In this document: positions 7,014-12,928 of the stretch, one piece after another
Position numbering within the stretch: the first letter of the stretch is position 1
Layout: the number at the start of each line of letters is the position of its first letter
The notes under the pieces: model-generated
Database searches by the model: none
Seen by the model: only the letters and a program-made list of their open reading frames with translations
Told to the model about the DNA's origin: nothing
Program-made: the position numbers and the translations under genes
DNA from: Clostridiales bacterium
GTDB taxonomy: Bacteria; Bacillota; Clostridia; Lachnospirales; WQUN01
Direction of reading: 5' to 3'
Length of the DNA stretch: 12,928 nucleotides
NCBI GenBank assembly: GCA_031269415.1
Contig: JAISZF010000019.1
Coordinates: forward strand, 1-12,928

Positions 7014-7541
7014 ATGAAAAAATTATTGATCCTACTCACGGTTTTGGTCTATTCCGTGCCAGCGTCCCTTTTCCTGTCTTTTACTTCAATCACGGCGCGT
7101 GGTTCGGATGATTCCGCGTCACTCGGCGCCCTGCTTATCCCTATCATATGCATGTTGTTCACATGCGCTCTGGTCATCGTGAACATCATGGCGGCGGCGT
7201 ATTCAGCGGCGCGTGCCCGTTGCCTGTCTTTTAGGGTGGTTATGGTTTTCAAGCTATGCCTTATCCCGTTCTATATCCTTAATTTTCTCTGCTGGGGCCT
7301 TGCTTCTATTGTATTCCATATCGCGATAGTCGTCTGGCCGCTGATTCCTTTTGTCGTGGCGTACACCTATTTTACGACGCTCGCCACATCCGCGCACATC
7401 ATAGCGAAATTAGCGGATTTGCGCCGAAACAAAAGCATTACCACAAAACAATTGGTCGGGCATAGCGTGTGGCAGCTCATCTTTGTGGCGGACACGATAG
7501 ACAGTATTTATTTGGCCAAAAAACAAAAAAAATTCGAGTAA
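7014..7541 (+). CDS. Small integral membrane protein of unknown function
   Basis: The product has 175 residues with about four hydrophobic segments: 4-25, 37-62, 75-97 and about 100-120. Its cytoplasmic-looking C-terminus is basic, rich in lysine (LADLRRNKSITTKQLVGH then LAKKQKKFE). The pattern K-x-I-T-x-x-Q-x-x-x-H-x-x-x-Q-x-I-F near the C-terminus reminds me of an unnamed family of Firmicute membrane proteins, but I cannot name it or give a function. Three in-frame starts are close together: GTG 7005, ATG 7008 and ATG 7014. AGGTGAT (7003-7009) complements the 16S tail, so I take ATG 7014, with MKKLL following. The gene has its own strong promoter, and no clear terminator follows it. It is transcribed alone; its neighbours on both sides are on the other strand. 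Confidence 0.8.
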   Translation: MKKLLILLTVLVYSVPASLFLSFTSITARGSDDSASLGALLIPIICMLFTCALVIVNIMAAAYSAARARCLSFRVVMVFKLCLIPFYILNFLCWGLASIVFHIAIVVWPLIPFVVAYTYFTTLATSAHIIAKLADLRRNKSITTKQLVGHSVWQLIFVADTIDSIYLAKKQKKFE

Positions 7542-7790
7542 TTGGATGAGTCATTCTATTGCAATAAATATTTGTATAAATCCGACCTGTGCGAAATCCT
7601 AACTATATGAAATTAAAAACGAATTTTAAGAGTTGATGTTACACTCGCCAGTCCGCGCGAACCCTCATAGCTCCAACTCATTCATAATTCCTCCCGCATC
7701 ATCTTCATGGGTTCTTATGGGTTGCTGTATGAGCGTGACGATGAAGCGCAAGACGGTAACGATAATGATTACGAAATGGTCAGAGTGGAT
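7542..7790. other. Intergenic region without a supported gene
   Basis: About 250 bases between the membrane protein gene and the convergent EamA gene terminator. Its left part is AT-rich. A 34-codon frame from 7707 to 7811 (beginning MGSYGLLYERDDEAQ) has no ribosome binding site and runs into the terminator, so it is at best a decayed remnant. I see no repeat, RNA gene or promoter of note here. Confidence 0.5.
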
Positions 7791-7819
7791 AAAAAAACCC
7801 TGTCTTATTGACAGGGTTT
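7791..7819 (-). terminator. Rho-independent terminator of the EamA transporter gene
   Basis: On the minus strand AAACCCTGTC and GACAGGGTTT (7819-7810 and 7804-7795) pair perfectly around a five-base loop, followed by an uninterrupted T run (complement of 7791-7797). It begins 11 bases after the transporter's stop codon. Confidence 0.92.
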
Positions 7820-7829
7820 ATATGTATGA

Positions 7830-8726
7830 CTACAAACTCGTCAAAGACTCCTTTCTCTTCACCGTAACCTGCGACGCGATTATACCCGCGAAAATAAACG
7901 CGCAGCCGGCGTAACCGCGTAAGCTCATTGTTTCCCCAAGGATAACCGCGCCGCCGACGGCGGCGAACAGGGCTTCCAGTGAGAAAATAATAGCCGCCCT
8001 GGCGGGCTCCACGCCCTTCTGGCCGACGCATTGCAGCGTGTACGCAACCCCGACGGACAATAAGCCCCCGTATAAAATCGGGATTATGCCAGCGCTTATA
8101 TCAGAAAGTCTTACGGTTTCAAACAGAAAAGCGCATATCAAGCTCAGCAGTCCGCAAGTGAAAAACTGAACCATCGAAAAGCTGATCGCTTTGATACGGT
8201 TGGCGAACCAATCAATAAAAATAATATGCCCTGCCCAGAAAAACGCGCCTATGACAAGCGCGATGTCCCCGGTATTAATCGATCCCATATCGGGGACTGA
8301 AAGCAGGTATAAGCCTATCGCTGCGCTGACCGCGCCCGCCCAAGTTAAAATCCGCGTTTTGCGCCTTAAAAAAATGCCCAACACAGGCACAAGCACGGTG
8401 TACAGCCCCGTGAGAAACCCCGCCTTTCCCGCGGAACCCGTCAGCACGACCCCGAACTGCTGCAGCGAAGACGCCGTGAATAAAATAACGCCCCCTCCTA
8501 TGCCCGTCATCAGGGTTAATTTATTATCCGCGGACTGGCCGCGTTCCAATATTAGAATAACGGGAATAAGGGAAACAGCGCCCAACAGAAACCTCACGCC
8601 GTTAAACGTGAACGTGCCCATGTAATCCGCGCCGACGCGCTGCGCCACAAACGCGAGTCCCCAAATGACAGCGGTGGTGAACAGGCATACGGAACAGGCT
8701 GTTCTACTCAGTTTAATAAATATCAC
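7830..8726 (-). CDS. EamA/DMT superfamily transporter
   Basis: This 298-residue protein fits the ten-helix drug/metabolite transporter fold, made of two EamA repeats of about 140 residues. The first repeat begins with FTTAVIWGLAFVAQRVGADYMGTFTFNGVRFLLGA, given here as its start and end motifs TTAVIWG and RFLLGA. The second begins near GDIALVIGAFFWAGHIIFIDWF and ends with SLEALFAAVGGAVILGE and GCAFIFAGII. Members export amino acids or other small metabolites or take up varied solutes; the substrate cannot be read from sequence. The start is a GTG at 8726 with only a weak G-rich stretch before it. The gene lies 41 bases behind the ABC transporter ATPase on the same strand, separated from it by a terminator, and I see no convincing promoter of its own. 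It may rely on read-through, which would link it loosely to amino-acid uptake. Confidence 0.9.
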   Translation of the reverse strand: MIFIKLSRTACSVCLFTTAVIWGLAFVAQRVGADYMGTFTFNGVRFLLGAVSLIPVILILERGQSADNKLTLMTGIGGGVILFTASSLQQFGVVLTGSAGKAGFLTGLYTVLVPVLGIFLRRKTRILTWAGAVSAAIGLYLLSVPDMGSINTGDIALVIGAFFWAGHIIFIDWFANRIKAISFSMVQFFTCGLLSLICAFLFETVRLSDISAGIIPILYGGLLSVGVAYTLQCVGQKGVEPARAAIIFSLEALFAAVGGAVILGETMSLRGYAGCAFIFAGIIASQVTVKRKESLTSL

Positions 8727-8734
8727 GCCCCGCT

Positions 8735-8759
8735 AAAAAATCAGACGGCAGCTGCCGTC
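8735..8759 (-). terminator. Rho-independent terminator after the ABC transporter operon
   Basis: A perfect 16-base palindrome GACGGCAGCTGCCGTC (8744-8759) folds into a GC-rich hairpin and is followed on the minus strand by TGATTTTTT (complement of 8735-8743). It starts nine bases after the ATPase stop codon. Confidence 0.88.
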
Positions 8760-8767
8760 CACAGATA

Positions 8768-9532
8768 TTACGCGCCTAAAATACTGTTCAGGAATTGTTT
8801 TGTGCGCTGGTTCTCCGGCGCCGTGAATATGGTTTCCGGATCGCCCTCCTCCGTGACGGATCCGTCCGACATGAACAAGACGCGATCCGCGGCCTCGCGC
8901 GCGAAACCCATTTCATGCGTAACGACCAGCATCGTCATGCCGCTCTCCGCCAGCCCGCGCATGACGTTCAGCACCTCGCCCACCAATTCGGGATCCAGCG
9001 CGCTGGTCGGCTCGTCGAACAGCATTATCCTCGGATCCATGGCTAGCGCCCGCGCTATAGCCACGCGCTGCTGCTGCCCTCCGGAGAGCCGCGCGGGATA
9101 TTGATCAGCCTTTTCCGACAAGCCCACTTTCGCCAGCAGTTCCCTGGCCCGTCTTTCCGCGTCCGCTTTAGGCATTTTCTTCACATTGACCGGCGCGAGC
9201 ATTATGTTTTCGAGTGCCGTCCTGTGAGGAAACAGGTTGAACGACTGAAACACCATGCCCATTTCCAGAAGCAGGCTCTTGTATTTCACCGGTTCCATCC
9301 GAAATTTCGTTTCATTTTTTTCCCTGTACAGAAGAAGTTCCTCGTCAATATATATCTTGCCGCTCGTAATCTTCTCCAATTGTATCAGCGAGCGCAGAAA
9401 GGTAGATTTACCCGCCCCGGACGGCCCGATGATACACACGACCTCGCCTTGGTTAACGGTGATATTTATGTCCGTAAGCACATTTACATCGCTAAAGCTC
9501 TTACACACATTTTCTGTTCGGATAAGCGCCAT
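8768..9532 (-). CDS. Polar amino-acid ABC transporter, ATP-binding protein
   Basis: The 254-residue protein hydrolyses ATP to drive uptake through the permease encoded next to it, at the inner face of the membrane. All ABC motifs are intact: Walker A GPSGAGKST (36-44), Q-loop Q96 in FQSFNLFPH, signature LSGGQQQR (149-156), Walker B IMLFDE (169-174), D-loop SALD (177-180) and switch histidine H206 in VVTHEMGFA. The strong match to the GlnQ/HisP/ArtP subfamily (QSFNLFPH, VTHEMGFAREAADRV) indicates import of amino acids. A small insertion around 65-85 (LLLYREKNETKFRMEP) is charged and variable in this group. ATG 9532 has AGGAGGT six bases or fewer upstream, and this site overlaps the permease stop codon, so the gap is only 11 bases. 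It is the last gene of the importer operon. Confidence 0.95.
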   Translation of the reverse strand: MALIRTENVCKSFSDVNVLTDINITVNQGEVVCIIGPSGAGKSTFLRSLIQLEKITSGKIYIDEELLLYREKNETKFRMEPVKYKSLLLEMGMVFQSFNLFPHRTALENIMLAPVNVKKMPKADAERRARELLAKVGLSEKADQYPARLSGGQQQRVAIARALAMDPRIMLFDEPTSALDPELVGEVLNVMRGLAESGMTMLVVTHEMGFAREAADRVLFMSDGSVTEEGDPETIFTAPENQRTKQFLNSILGA

Positions 9533-9543
9533 TTTTACCTCCT

Positions 9544-10473
9544 CTACTGATACAATGAAAACCGCTTCTCAAGACGCGTAAAGATTGCGGTAAAAAACGC
9601 CGTTATTATCAGATAGATAATCATCGCGGGGATGTAGACCATCACGTTGCTGGCCGAGCTGGAGATTGAGCGCGTTACATGCGTCAGGTCCGCCAGGGCG
9701 ATTATAGACACAAGGGAGGCGTCTTTCAGGATCATGATAAACTCGTTCGCCACAGGGGGCAGCAGCCTGCGTATGGATTGCGGGATTATTACAATGCGCA
9801 TGGTTTGCCCGTAAGTCAGCCCCAAAACGCGGGAAGCCTCAAACTGCCCCTTATCAATCGACTGTATGGCCGCGCGTATGATCTCCGCGCAGTAAGCGCC
9901 TGTATTAAGTGTGAACGCGACAAAAGCCGCGAAGAATTTATTGTTAATGGTCAGCGCGGGGTTTATCACAGGCAGGCCGTAATAAATAAAAAAGAGCTGC
10001 ATTAAGAGAGGAGAGCCTCGGAAAAAGAATATGTAAGCTCCGCAGAATCCGCTGATTACCGGATTCTTTGAAATCTTTCCCAGAGCTAGGAATATACTCA
10101 GAAAAAGCCCCGCCAGCACCGCGCAGATGGTAAGTGATACAGTAACCCGCGCCCCGCCCGCCAGCGCGGGCAGCCATAGGATAACATCCGCCATGGATCG
10201 GCCGAATCCTTCGTTAACGCTTAAAATCCTGCCCGCGGCGCCGATAAACGTTTCCGAGACGGCGGTTTTGACATTTCGGCCGCGTGTGATATTAAAGAGC
10301 CAGAAGTCATAATAAACTCCGCTGAAATTATTCCCCGCGTCCGTAATCAGTTCGTCGGAGACACTGTTATCGAGCTGTTCGCGACTGGGCTTATATAAAC
10401 TCAAAAGTACGCAAGCTGTCAACAATATAACAACCGCGGCGGCATGAATTATTTTCTTATGAAGCGGCTTCAT
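9544..10473 (-). CDS. Polar amino-acid ABC transporter permease with N-terminal extension
   Basis: This inner-membrane channel subunit of a HisM/GlnP-type importer has 309 residues, against about 215-230 in typical members. The permease domain starts near residue 100 (LPALAGGARVTVSLTICAVL) and contains FFRGSPLLMQLFFIYYGLP and the EAA loop that docks on the ATPase (about 197-238: EIIRAAIQSIDKGQFEASR, GLTYGQTMRIVIIPQS). Residues 1-95 are extra: a hydrophobic helix (8-26) and a polar stretch of about 75 residues (NNFSGVYYDFWLF, GRSMADVILW) that may lie outside the membrane. It is not a fused binding domain. ATG 10473 is preceded by GAGGGG at five bases. The gene follows the binding protein after an 82-base gap holding a large hairpin. 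Substrate is probably an amino acid. Confidence 0.93.
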   Translation of the reverse strand: MKPLHKKIIHAAAVVILLTACVLLSLYKPSREQLDNSVSDELITDAGNNFSGVYYDFWLFNITRGRNVKTAVSETFIGAAGRILSVNEGFGRSMADVILWLPALAGGARVTVSLTICAVLAGLFLSIFLALGKISKNPVISGFCGAYIFFFRGSPLLMQLFFIYYGLPVINPALTINNKFFAAFVAFTLNTGAYCAEIIRAAIQSIDKGQFEASRVLGLTYGQTMRIVIIPQSIRRLLPPVANEFIMILKDASLVSIIALADLTHVTRSISSSASNVMVYIPAMIIYLIITAFFTAIFTRLEKRFSLYQ

Positions 10474-10489
10474 ATAATCCCCTCATAAT

Positions 10490-10539
10490 CCGCATAGCGT
10501 AATGGCGTACGGCTCTACGCCATACGCCATTGTATGCGG
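10490..10539 (-). repeat. Intercistronic hairpin between binding-protein and permease genes
   Basis: Nested arms CCGCATA/TATGCGG (10490-10496, 10533-10539) and AATGGCGTA/TACGCCATT (10501-10509, 10523-10531) form a long stem-loop. A second TACGCCA (10516-10522) can compete for the same TGGCGTA arm, giving an alternative smaller hairpin. No U-run follows, so it is not a standard terminator. Its base lies six bases from the permease ribosome binding site, and it more likely protects the upstream message end or limits permease translation. Confidence 0.7.
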
Positions 10540-10555
10540 AAATAATTTAATATTT

Positions 10556-11455
10556 TTAGGAAAACCAATTCTTACGGATCTCGTCCAGCTTTCCGCTCTC
10601 ATCCAACTTCTTAAGAGCTTCGTTTATAGCGTTCAGCAATTTTTCGTTGCCCTTGTCTATAGCTATGCCGAACGTCTCCGCCTCAGCGCCCGGCTCGGAC
10701 GATTGCAGCCAGCTAATCTCGAATTTATCGGGTTCGCGTGATATATATCCGTCCGCTACGGTACTGTCGCATAATACGGCGTTAACCCGGCCCAAATTCA
10801 GATCGTCAAAGCAATTCATAACTTTAGCGTACTCGAAACGTTCACAGCTCAAAACGCCCGTGTTTATCAAATCGTCGAGATATTCGTCGGATGTTGTGGC
10901 GTCCTGATACGCCACGTTTTTGCCCTCTAGGCCCTTGAGTTCCGTTATCGGCGAACCGCCCCTCTTAACAACAATCGACTGCCAGTTTTCTATGTAGGGC
11001 GTGGAAAAATCCATATTCTCCATCCGCTCGGCGCTGATGGTGACCGCGGATATAATGACGTCGTATTTTTTCGCCGCCAGCCCGGCAAATATGCCGTCCC
11101 ACGCGGTATCTTGGCGTTCGATGGAAACCCCTAATTCCTCGGCGATCGCGTCGCCTAAGTCAATATCCACGCCGATGGGCGTGACGCCGTCGTCCGCGTA
11201 ATACTCAAACGGCGGGTAGCCGATTTCGCAGCCAACCTGAAGCACCCCGGGTACTAACAGGCCCAAATCATCTTGCGGCGCGTCGGAACCGGTGTCAGCC
11301 GGCTGCTCTGAAACCTCCGGAACATCTTGAATCGCTTCAGTAGAGGCGACAGGCTGGCTCGCGCTCTTCTGAGCCGCGGAGGGAGGCTCCCCCGTACACC
11401 CGGACAGCATTGCGGCAGCTAATGACAGACTTAAAAGCAATTTCAGTTTTCTAAT
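10556..11455 (-). CDS. Polar amino-acid ABC transporter substrate-binding lipoprotein
   Basis: This extracytoplasmic receptor delivers an amino acid to the permease encoded downstream. From the start chosen here it has 299 residues: a signal peptide with lipobox LSGC (lipidated C20), an acidic Ser/Pro/Gln-rich linker (about 21-65), then a bacterial periplasmic binding protein family 3 domain (VGCEIGYPPFEYY, GVDIDLGDAIAEELG, DAIISAV-like VIISAVTISAERMENMDFSTPYI, and the C-terminal LNAINEALKKLDESGKLDEI). The first canonical start, TTG 11440, would give a signal peptide without positive charges. An ATT at 11455-11453 follows AAGGGG at eight bases and begins MRKLKLL, a proper signal-peptide N-region. 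I therefore prefer ATT, a rare start. A strong promoter lies upstream. The exact amino acid cannot be read. Confidence 0.9.
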   Translation of the reverse strand: MRKLKLLLSLSLAAAMLSGCTGEPPSAAQKSASQPVASTEAIQDVPEVSEQPADTGSDAPQDDLGLLVPGVLQVGCEIGYPPFEYYADDGVTPIGVDIDLGDAIAEELGVSIERQDTAWDGIFAGLAAKKYDVIISAVTISAERMENMDFSTPYIENWQSIVVKRGGSPITELKGLEGKNVAYQDATTSDEYLDDLINTGVLSCERFEYAKVMNCFDDLNLGRVNAVLCDSTVADGYISREPDKFEISWLQSSEPGAEAETFGIAIDKGNEKLLNAINEALKKLDESGKLDEIRKNWFS

Positions 11456-11487
11456 CGCAAAAACCCCTTCACTTTTTATTAATGATC

Positions 11488-11508
11488 GGGTATTGAGCCG
11501 AAATACCC
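11488..11508 (-). promoter_or_regulatory. Inverted repeat at the transcription start of the ABC importer operon
   Basis: GGGTATT and AATACCC (11508-11502 and 11494-11488 on the minus strand) form a perfect 7-bp inverted repeat around a seven-base centre. It begins right at the predicted transcription start, so it could be a repressor operator or a leader hairpin that affects the 5' end of the message. I do not recognise it as a known regulator's box. Confidence 0.5.
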
Positions 11509-11515
11509 TAATGAC

Positions 11516-11544
11516 ATAATAGCAAAGTATGGCCGGTGTGTCAA
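11516..11544 (-). promoter_or_regulatory. Near-consensus sigma-A promoter of the ABC importer operon
   Basis: On the minus strand there is a perfect -35 TTGACA (11544-11539), a 17-base spacer and -10 TATTAT (11521-11516). The expected start point is near 11509. It predicts strong basal transcription of the binding-protein, permease and ATPase genes, which makes a repressing operator plausible. Confidence 0.88.
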
Positions 11545-11567
11545 TGCGCTATTGAACGCCCGCGCGC

Positions 11568-12263
11568 TTATTTGTACGAGGCTTTCAGAATAGCTGTCGC
11601 ATCCTCATCGGTAAGCGGGTATCTGTCGCAGCCAAATAGCCTCCCCATTGTTGCCCTCGCGTTTTTGGCGATAGCGCCGAGTTCCTCTGGGATAACTCCA
11701 TAATCGGACATCTTGAGTTCAGCGACGCCGCAATCAGCTTTCAGTTTCTCAAGCGCGGCGATGAAGTCATCGGGCTTCACGGCGTTTGCCATGCCCATCG
11801 TTTTTGCCATCTTCACAAACCGCTCTCCGCAGACGTTCTTTCCAATAAAAAAAGTGAAATAAGCTTTACTAAGCATGATTAGACCCGCCCCATGCGGCAA
11901 GTCCTGATGATACGCGGACAGCGCGTGTTCAAGCGAATGCTGACTTGACGTCGAGCCGACAACCATTTCCCAGCCAGAAAGGGTGTTGCCGAAGGCAACT
12001 TTCTCGCGGGCTTCGATATCATTGCCATTACGGACAGCATTGGGCAGATTAAGCGCGATATTTTCGATGGCGGTAAGGCAGAACATCTCCGACATAGGGT
12101 TGGCGAATTTTGATATATAGCCCTCAACGCTGTGGAATAGCGCGTCGAAGCCCTGGTAAGCCGTGAACTTTGGCGGAACGGTCGCCATGAGCCGAGCGTC
12201 AACCACAGCCAGCACGGGATACATGCTTTCAATGCCGCCTATGCCGATTTTCTCGTGCGTGTC
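11568..12263 (-). pseudogene. Iron-containing alcohol dehydrogenase, 5'-truncated
   Basis: About 230 residues match the C-terminal part of group III Fe-ADH enzymes, which are normally near 385 residues long. Homology begins around DTHEKIGIGGIESMYPVLAVVD, shown here as DTHEKIGIGG. The conserved GFDALFHSVEGYI carries the Asp and His metal ligands, and QHSLEHALSAYHQDLPHG the remaining His ligands. The missing N-terminal 140-150 residues form the nucleotide-binding domain, so the protein cannot act as a dehydrogenase. An open frame extends to GTG 12290, but that codon lies inside the terminator of the toxin gene and has no ribosome binding site; the residues before about 12263 look foreign. The rest of the frame has no stops, which suggests a fairly recent truncation. 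The stop TAA is at 11570-11568. The intact frame could still make a fragment if transcribed. Confidence 0.82.
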
Positions 12264-12276
12264 GGATTTGCACACT

Positions 12277-12306
12277 AAAAAGGCGCTCACCGTTTGGGTG
12301 AACGCC
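12277..12306 (-). terminator. Rho-independent terminator of the toxin-antitoxin operon
   Basis: On the minus strand GGCGTTCACC (12306-12297) pairs with GGTGAGCGCC (12291-12282), with one G-U pair, around a five-base loop and is followed by five T (complement of 12281-12277). The toxin gene's stop TGA (12289-12287) lies in its second arm. The dehydrogenase fragment starts immediately behind it. Confidence 0.85.
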
Positions 12307-12736
12307 TACACTGGGCATTCGGTTCGTTTAATTTCTCCAGAAAGACCTCCGGACTAATCAAGGGAACGGATGAACTGCTATGAAGGAATTCTTCGTCGCG
12401 GGTGACGATGTAATCAGCTTTCGCTTTTTCCGCGCAAACCATAACGAGCGCGTCCTCAAAATCGTCTATGCCGGTAGACATAGCATTGATACAATCCTCT
12501 TGCGTTACGGATACGACGCCGTAATTTGTGAGTAAATACCAGAGCGCGGCTTGCGCCGACTTCAAATCCCTCGCTCTACGATACAGAAAGAAAATGTCTG
12601 TGGCGGTGTTGGCGGTAAACAAACAAGCAAGTTCTCCGATCTGCGATCGGCGCAATATATTCTTCGCCGCCACGTCGAATGGCTGACGCTCCTGCAAGGC
12701 GTCCATAATAATATTGGTATCCAGCAGGACAGTCAT
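12287..12736 (-). CDS. PIN-domain toxin of a type II toxin-antitoxin pair
   Basis: The 149-residue protein is a PIN_3 type (PF13470) ribonuclease-fold toxin. The acidic site is complete as far as can be judged: D6 in LLDTNIIMD, D47 in TATDIFFLYRR, D91/D92/D95 in DDFEDALVM and D114 in VTRDEEF. The C-terminal PLISPEVFLEKLN is the family's typical end, after which eleven residues (to CRRSPKR) are encoded in the terminator. VapC-like toxins cleave RNA, often tRNA, when freed from their antitoxin. ATG 12736 has GGAGAGA about eight bases upstream and overlaps the stop of the upstream antitoxin as ATGA, the standard coupling for such pairs. It probably halts growth under stress or stabilises the locus; the target is unknown. 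Confidence 0.9.
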   Translation of the reverse strand: MTVLLDTNIIMDALQERQPFDVAAKNILRRSQIGELACLFTANTATDIFFLYRRARDLKSAQAALWYLLTNYGVVSVTQEDCINAMSTGIDDFEDALVMVCAEKAKADYIVTRDEEFLHSSSSVPLISPEVFLEKLNEPNAQCRRSPKR

Positions 12737-12928
12737 CTTGCCAATCTCTCCGTTCGAATATCGTCTATGTCAATGTCATTCGGAAGCGTTCCGAACAACT
12801 GCTCGATGGAAGTGACTTTTTCCGGCACTTTTTTCATGTACCATGGTTCTTTATCGAAACGTACGATTTTCGCGGCGGGCTTACCGTATTTGGTGATGAT
12901 GACGTCTTCCGTTTCCGCTAAATCAACG
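12733..12928 (-). CDS. Phd/YefM-like antitoxin (5' end outside window)
   Basis: Sixty-four residues are visible, in frame from base 12927 leftward to the TGA at 12735-12733; the N-terminus lies beyond the window. The start of the visible part, ETEDVIITKYGKPAAKIV, matches the DNA-binding core of Phd/YefM antitoxins (consensus V-x-I-T-K-x-G-K-P-x-A). The rest (KEPWYMKKVPEKVTSIEQLF to TERLAR) is the variable toxin-binding tail. The gene ends ATGA, overlapping the toxin start. It should bind and neutralise the PIN toxin and repress the operon together with it. The promoter is outside the window. Confidence 0.82.
   Translation of the reverse strand, partial: VDLAETEDVIITKYGKPAAKIVRFDKEPWYMKKVPEKVTSIEQLFGTLPNDIDIDDIRTERLAR

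Noticed and set aside
7707..7811. A 34-codon plus-strand frame rich in acidic residues
   Set aside because: It has no ribosome binding site or promoter, ends in the loop of the opposite-strand terminator, and matches nothing I recognise.
10490..10539. Intercistronic hairpin as a transcription terminator
   Set aside because: No U-run follows on the minus strand; the next bases are ATTATGAGGGG leading into the permease start.
12264..12290. GTG 12290 as genuine start of a short dehydrogenase
   Set aside because: It lies in the toxin operon's terminator hairpin, lacks a ribosome binding site, and its first nine codons are unlike dehydrogenase sequence.

Overview
The window looks like chromosomal DNA of an anaerobic, probably endospore-forming Firmicute of the Clostridia type. 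This is inferred from the HD-GYP and GAF/PAS signalling genes, a secreted FN3 plus copper-amine-oxidase-like (stalk) domain protein, strong AGGAGG-type ribosome binding sites, sigma-A promoters with 17-bp spacers, and a tiny glycine-rich protein of a kind common in spore formers. No species-level marker is present.

Layout. Bases 2-379 hold the 3' end of purK (purine synthesis). A bidirectional terminator (390-439) separates it from a convergent two-gene operon on the minus strand: an HD-GYP c-di-GMP phosphodiesterase (3244-2120), then a membrane GAF/PAS protein with no output domain (2123-438), overlapping as TTGA. Divergent from it, with interlocking promoters at 3273-3320, runs a plus-strand operon of three genes joined by 4-bp overlaps: an AI-2E family membrane protein, a CPBP intramembrane protease and a secreted FN3/stalk-domain protein. 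It ends at a 16-bp perfect-stem terminator (6548-6582). Next come a minus-strand glycine-rich miniprotein (6788-6633) and a plus-strand small membrane protein (7014-7541) with its own strong promoter.

From 7791 to 11544 everything reads leftward. A polar amino-acid ABC importer is encoded in the order binding lipoprotein, permease, ATPase. It is driven by a near-consensus promoter (11516-11544), has an inverted repeat at the transcription start and an elaborate hairpin between the first two genes, and is closed by a terminator (8735-8759). An EamA/DMT transporter follows with its own terminator (7791-7819).

The right end (11568-12928) carries a toxin-antitoxin pair (Phd/YefM-like antitoxin, cut by the window edge, and PIN-domain toxin) with its terminator. 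Directly behind the terminator is a 5'-truncated iron-containing alcohol dehydrogenase that has lost its nucleotide-binding half; the junction suggests an old insertion or deletion.

I see no CRISPR array, rRNA, tRNA, IS element or phage gene. Most genes belong to known families. The less ordinary points are the sensor protein without output domain coupled to an HD-GYP enzyme, the AI-2E/CPBP/stalk-protein operon, the probable ATT start of the binding protein, the late frameshift running a gene into its own terminator, and the toxin-antitoxin/dehydrogenase junction.
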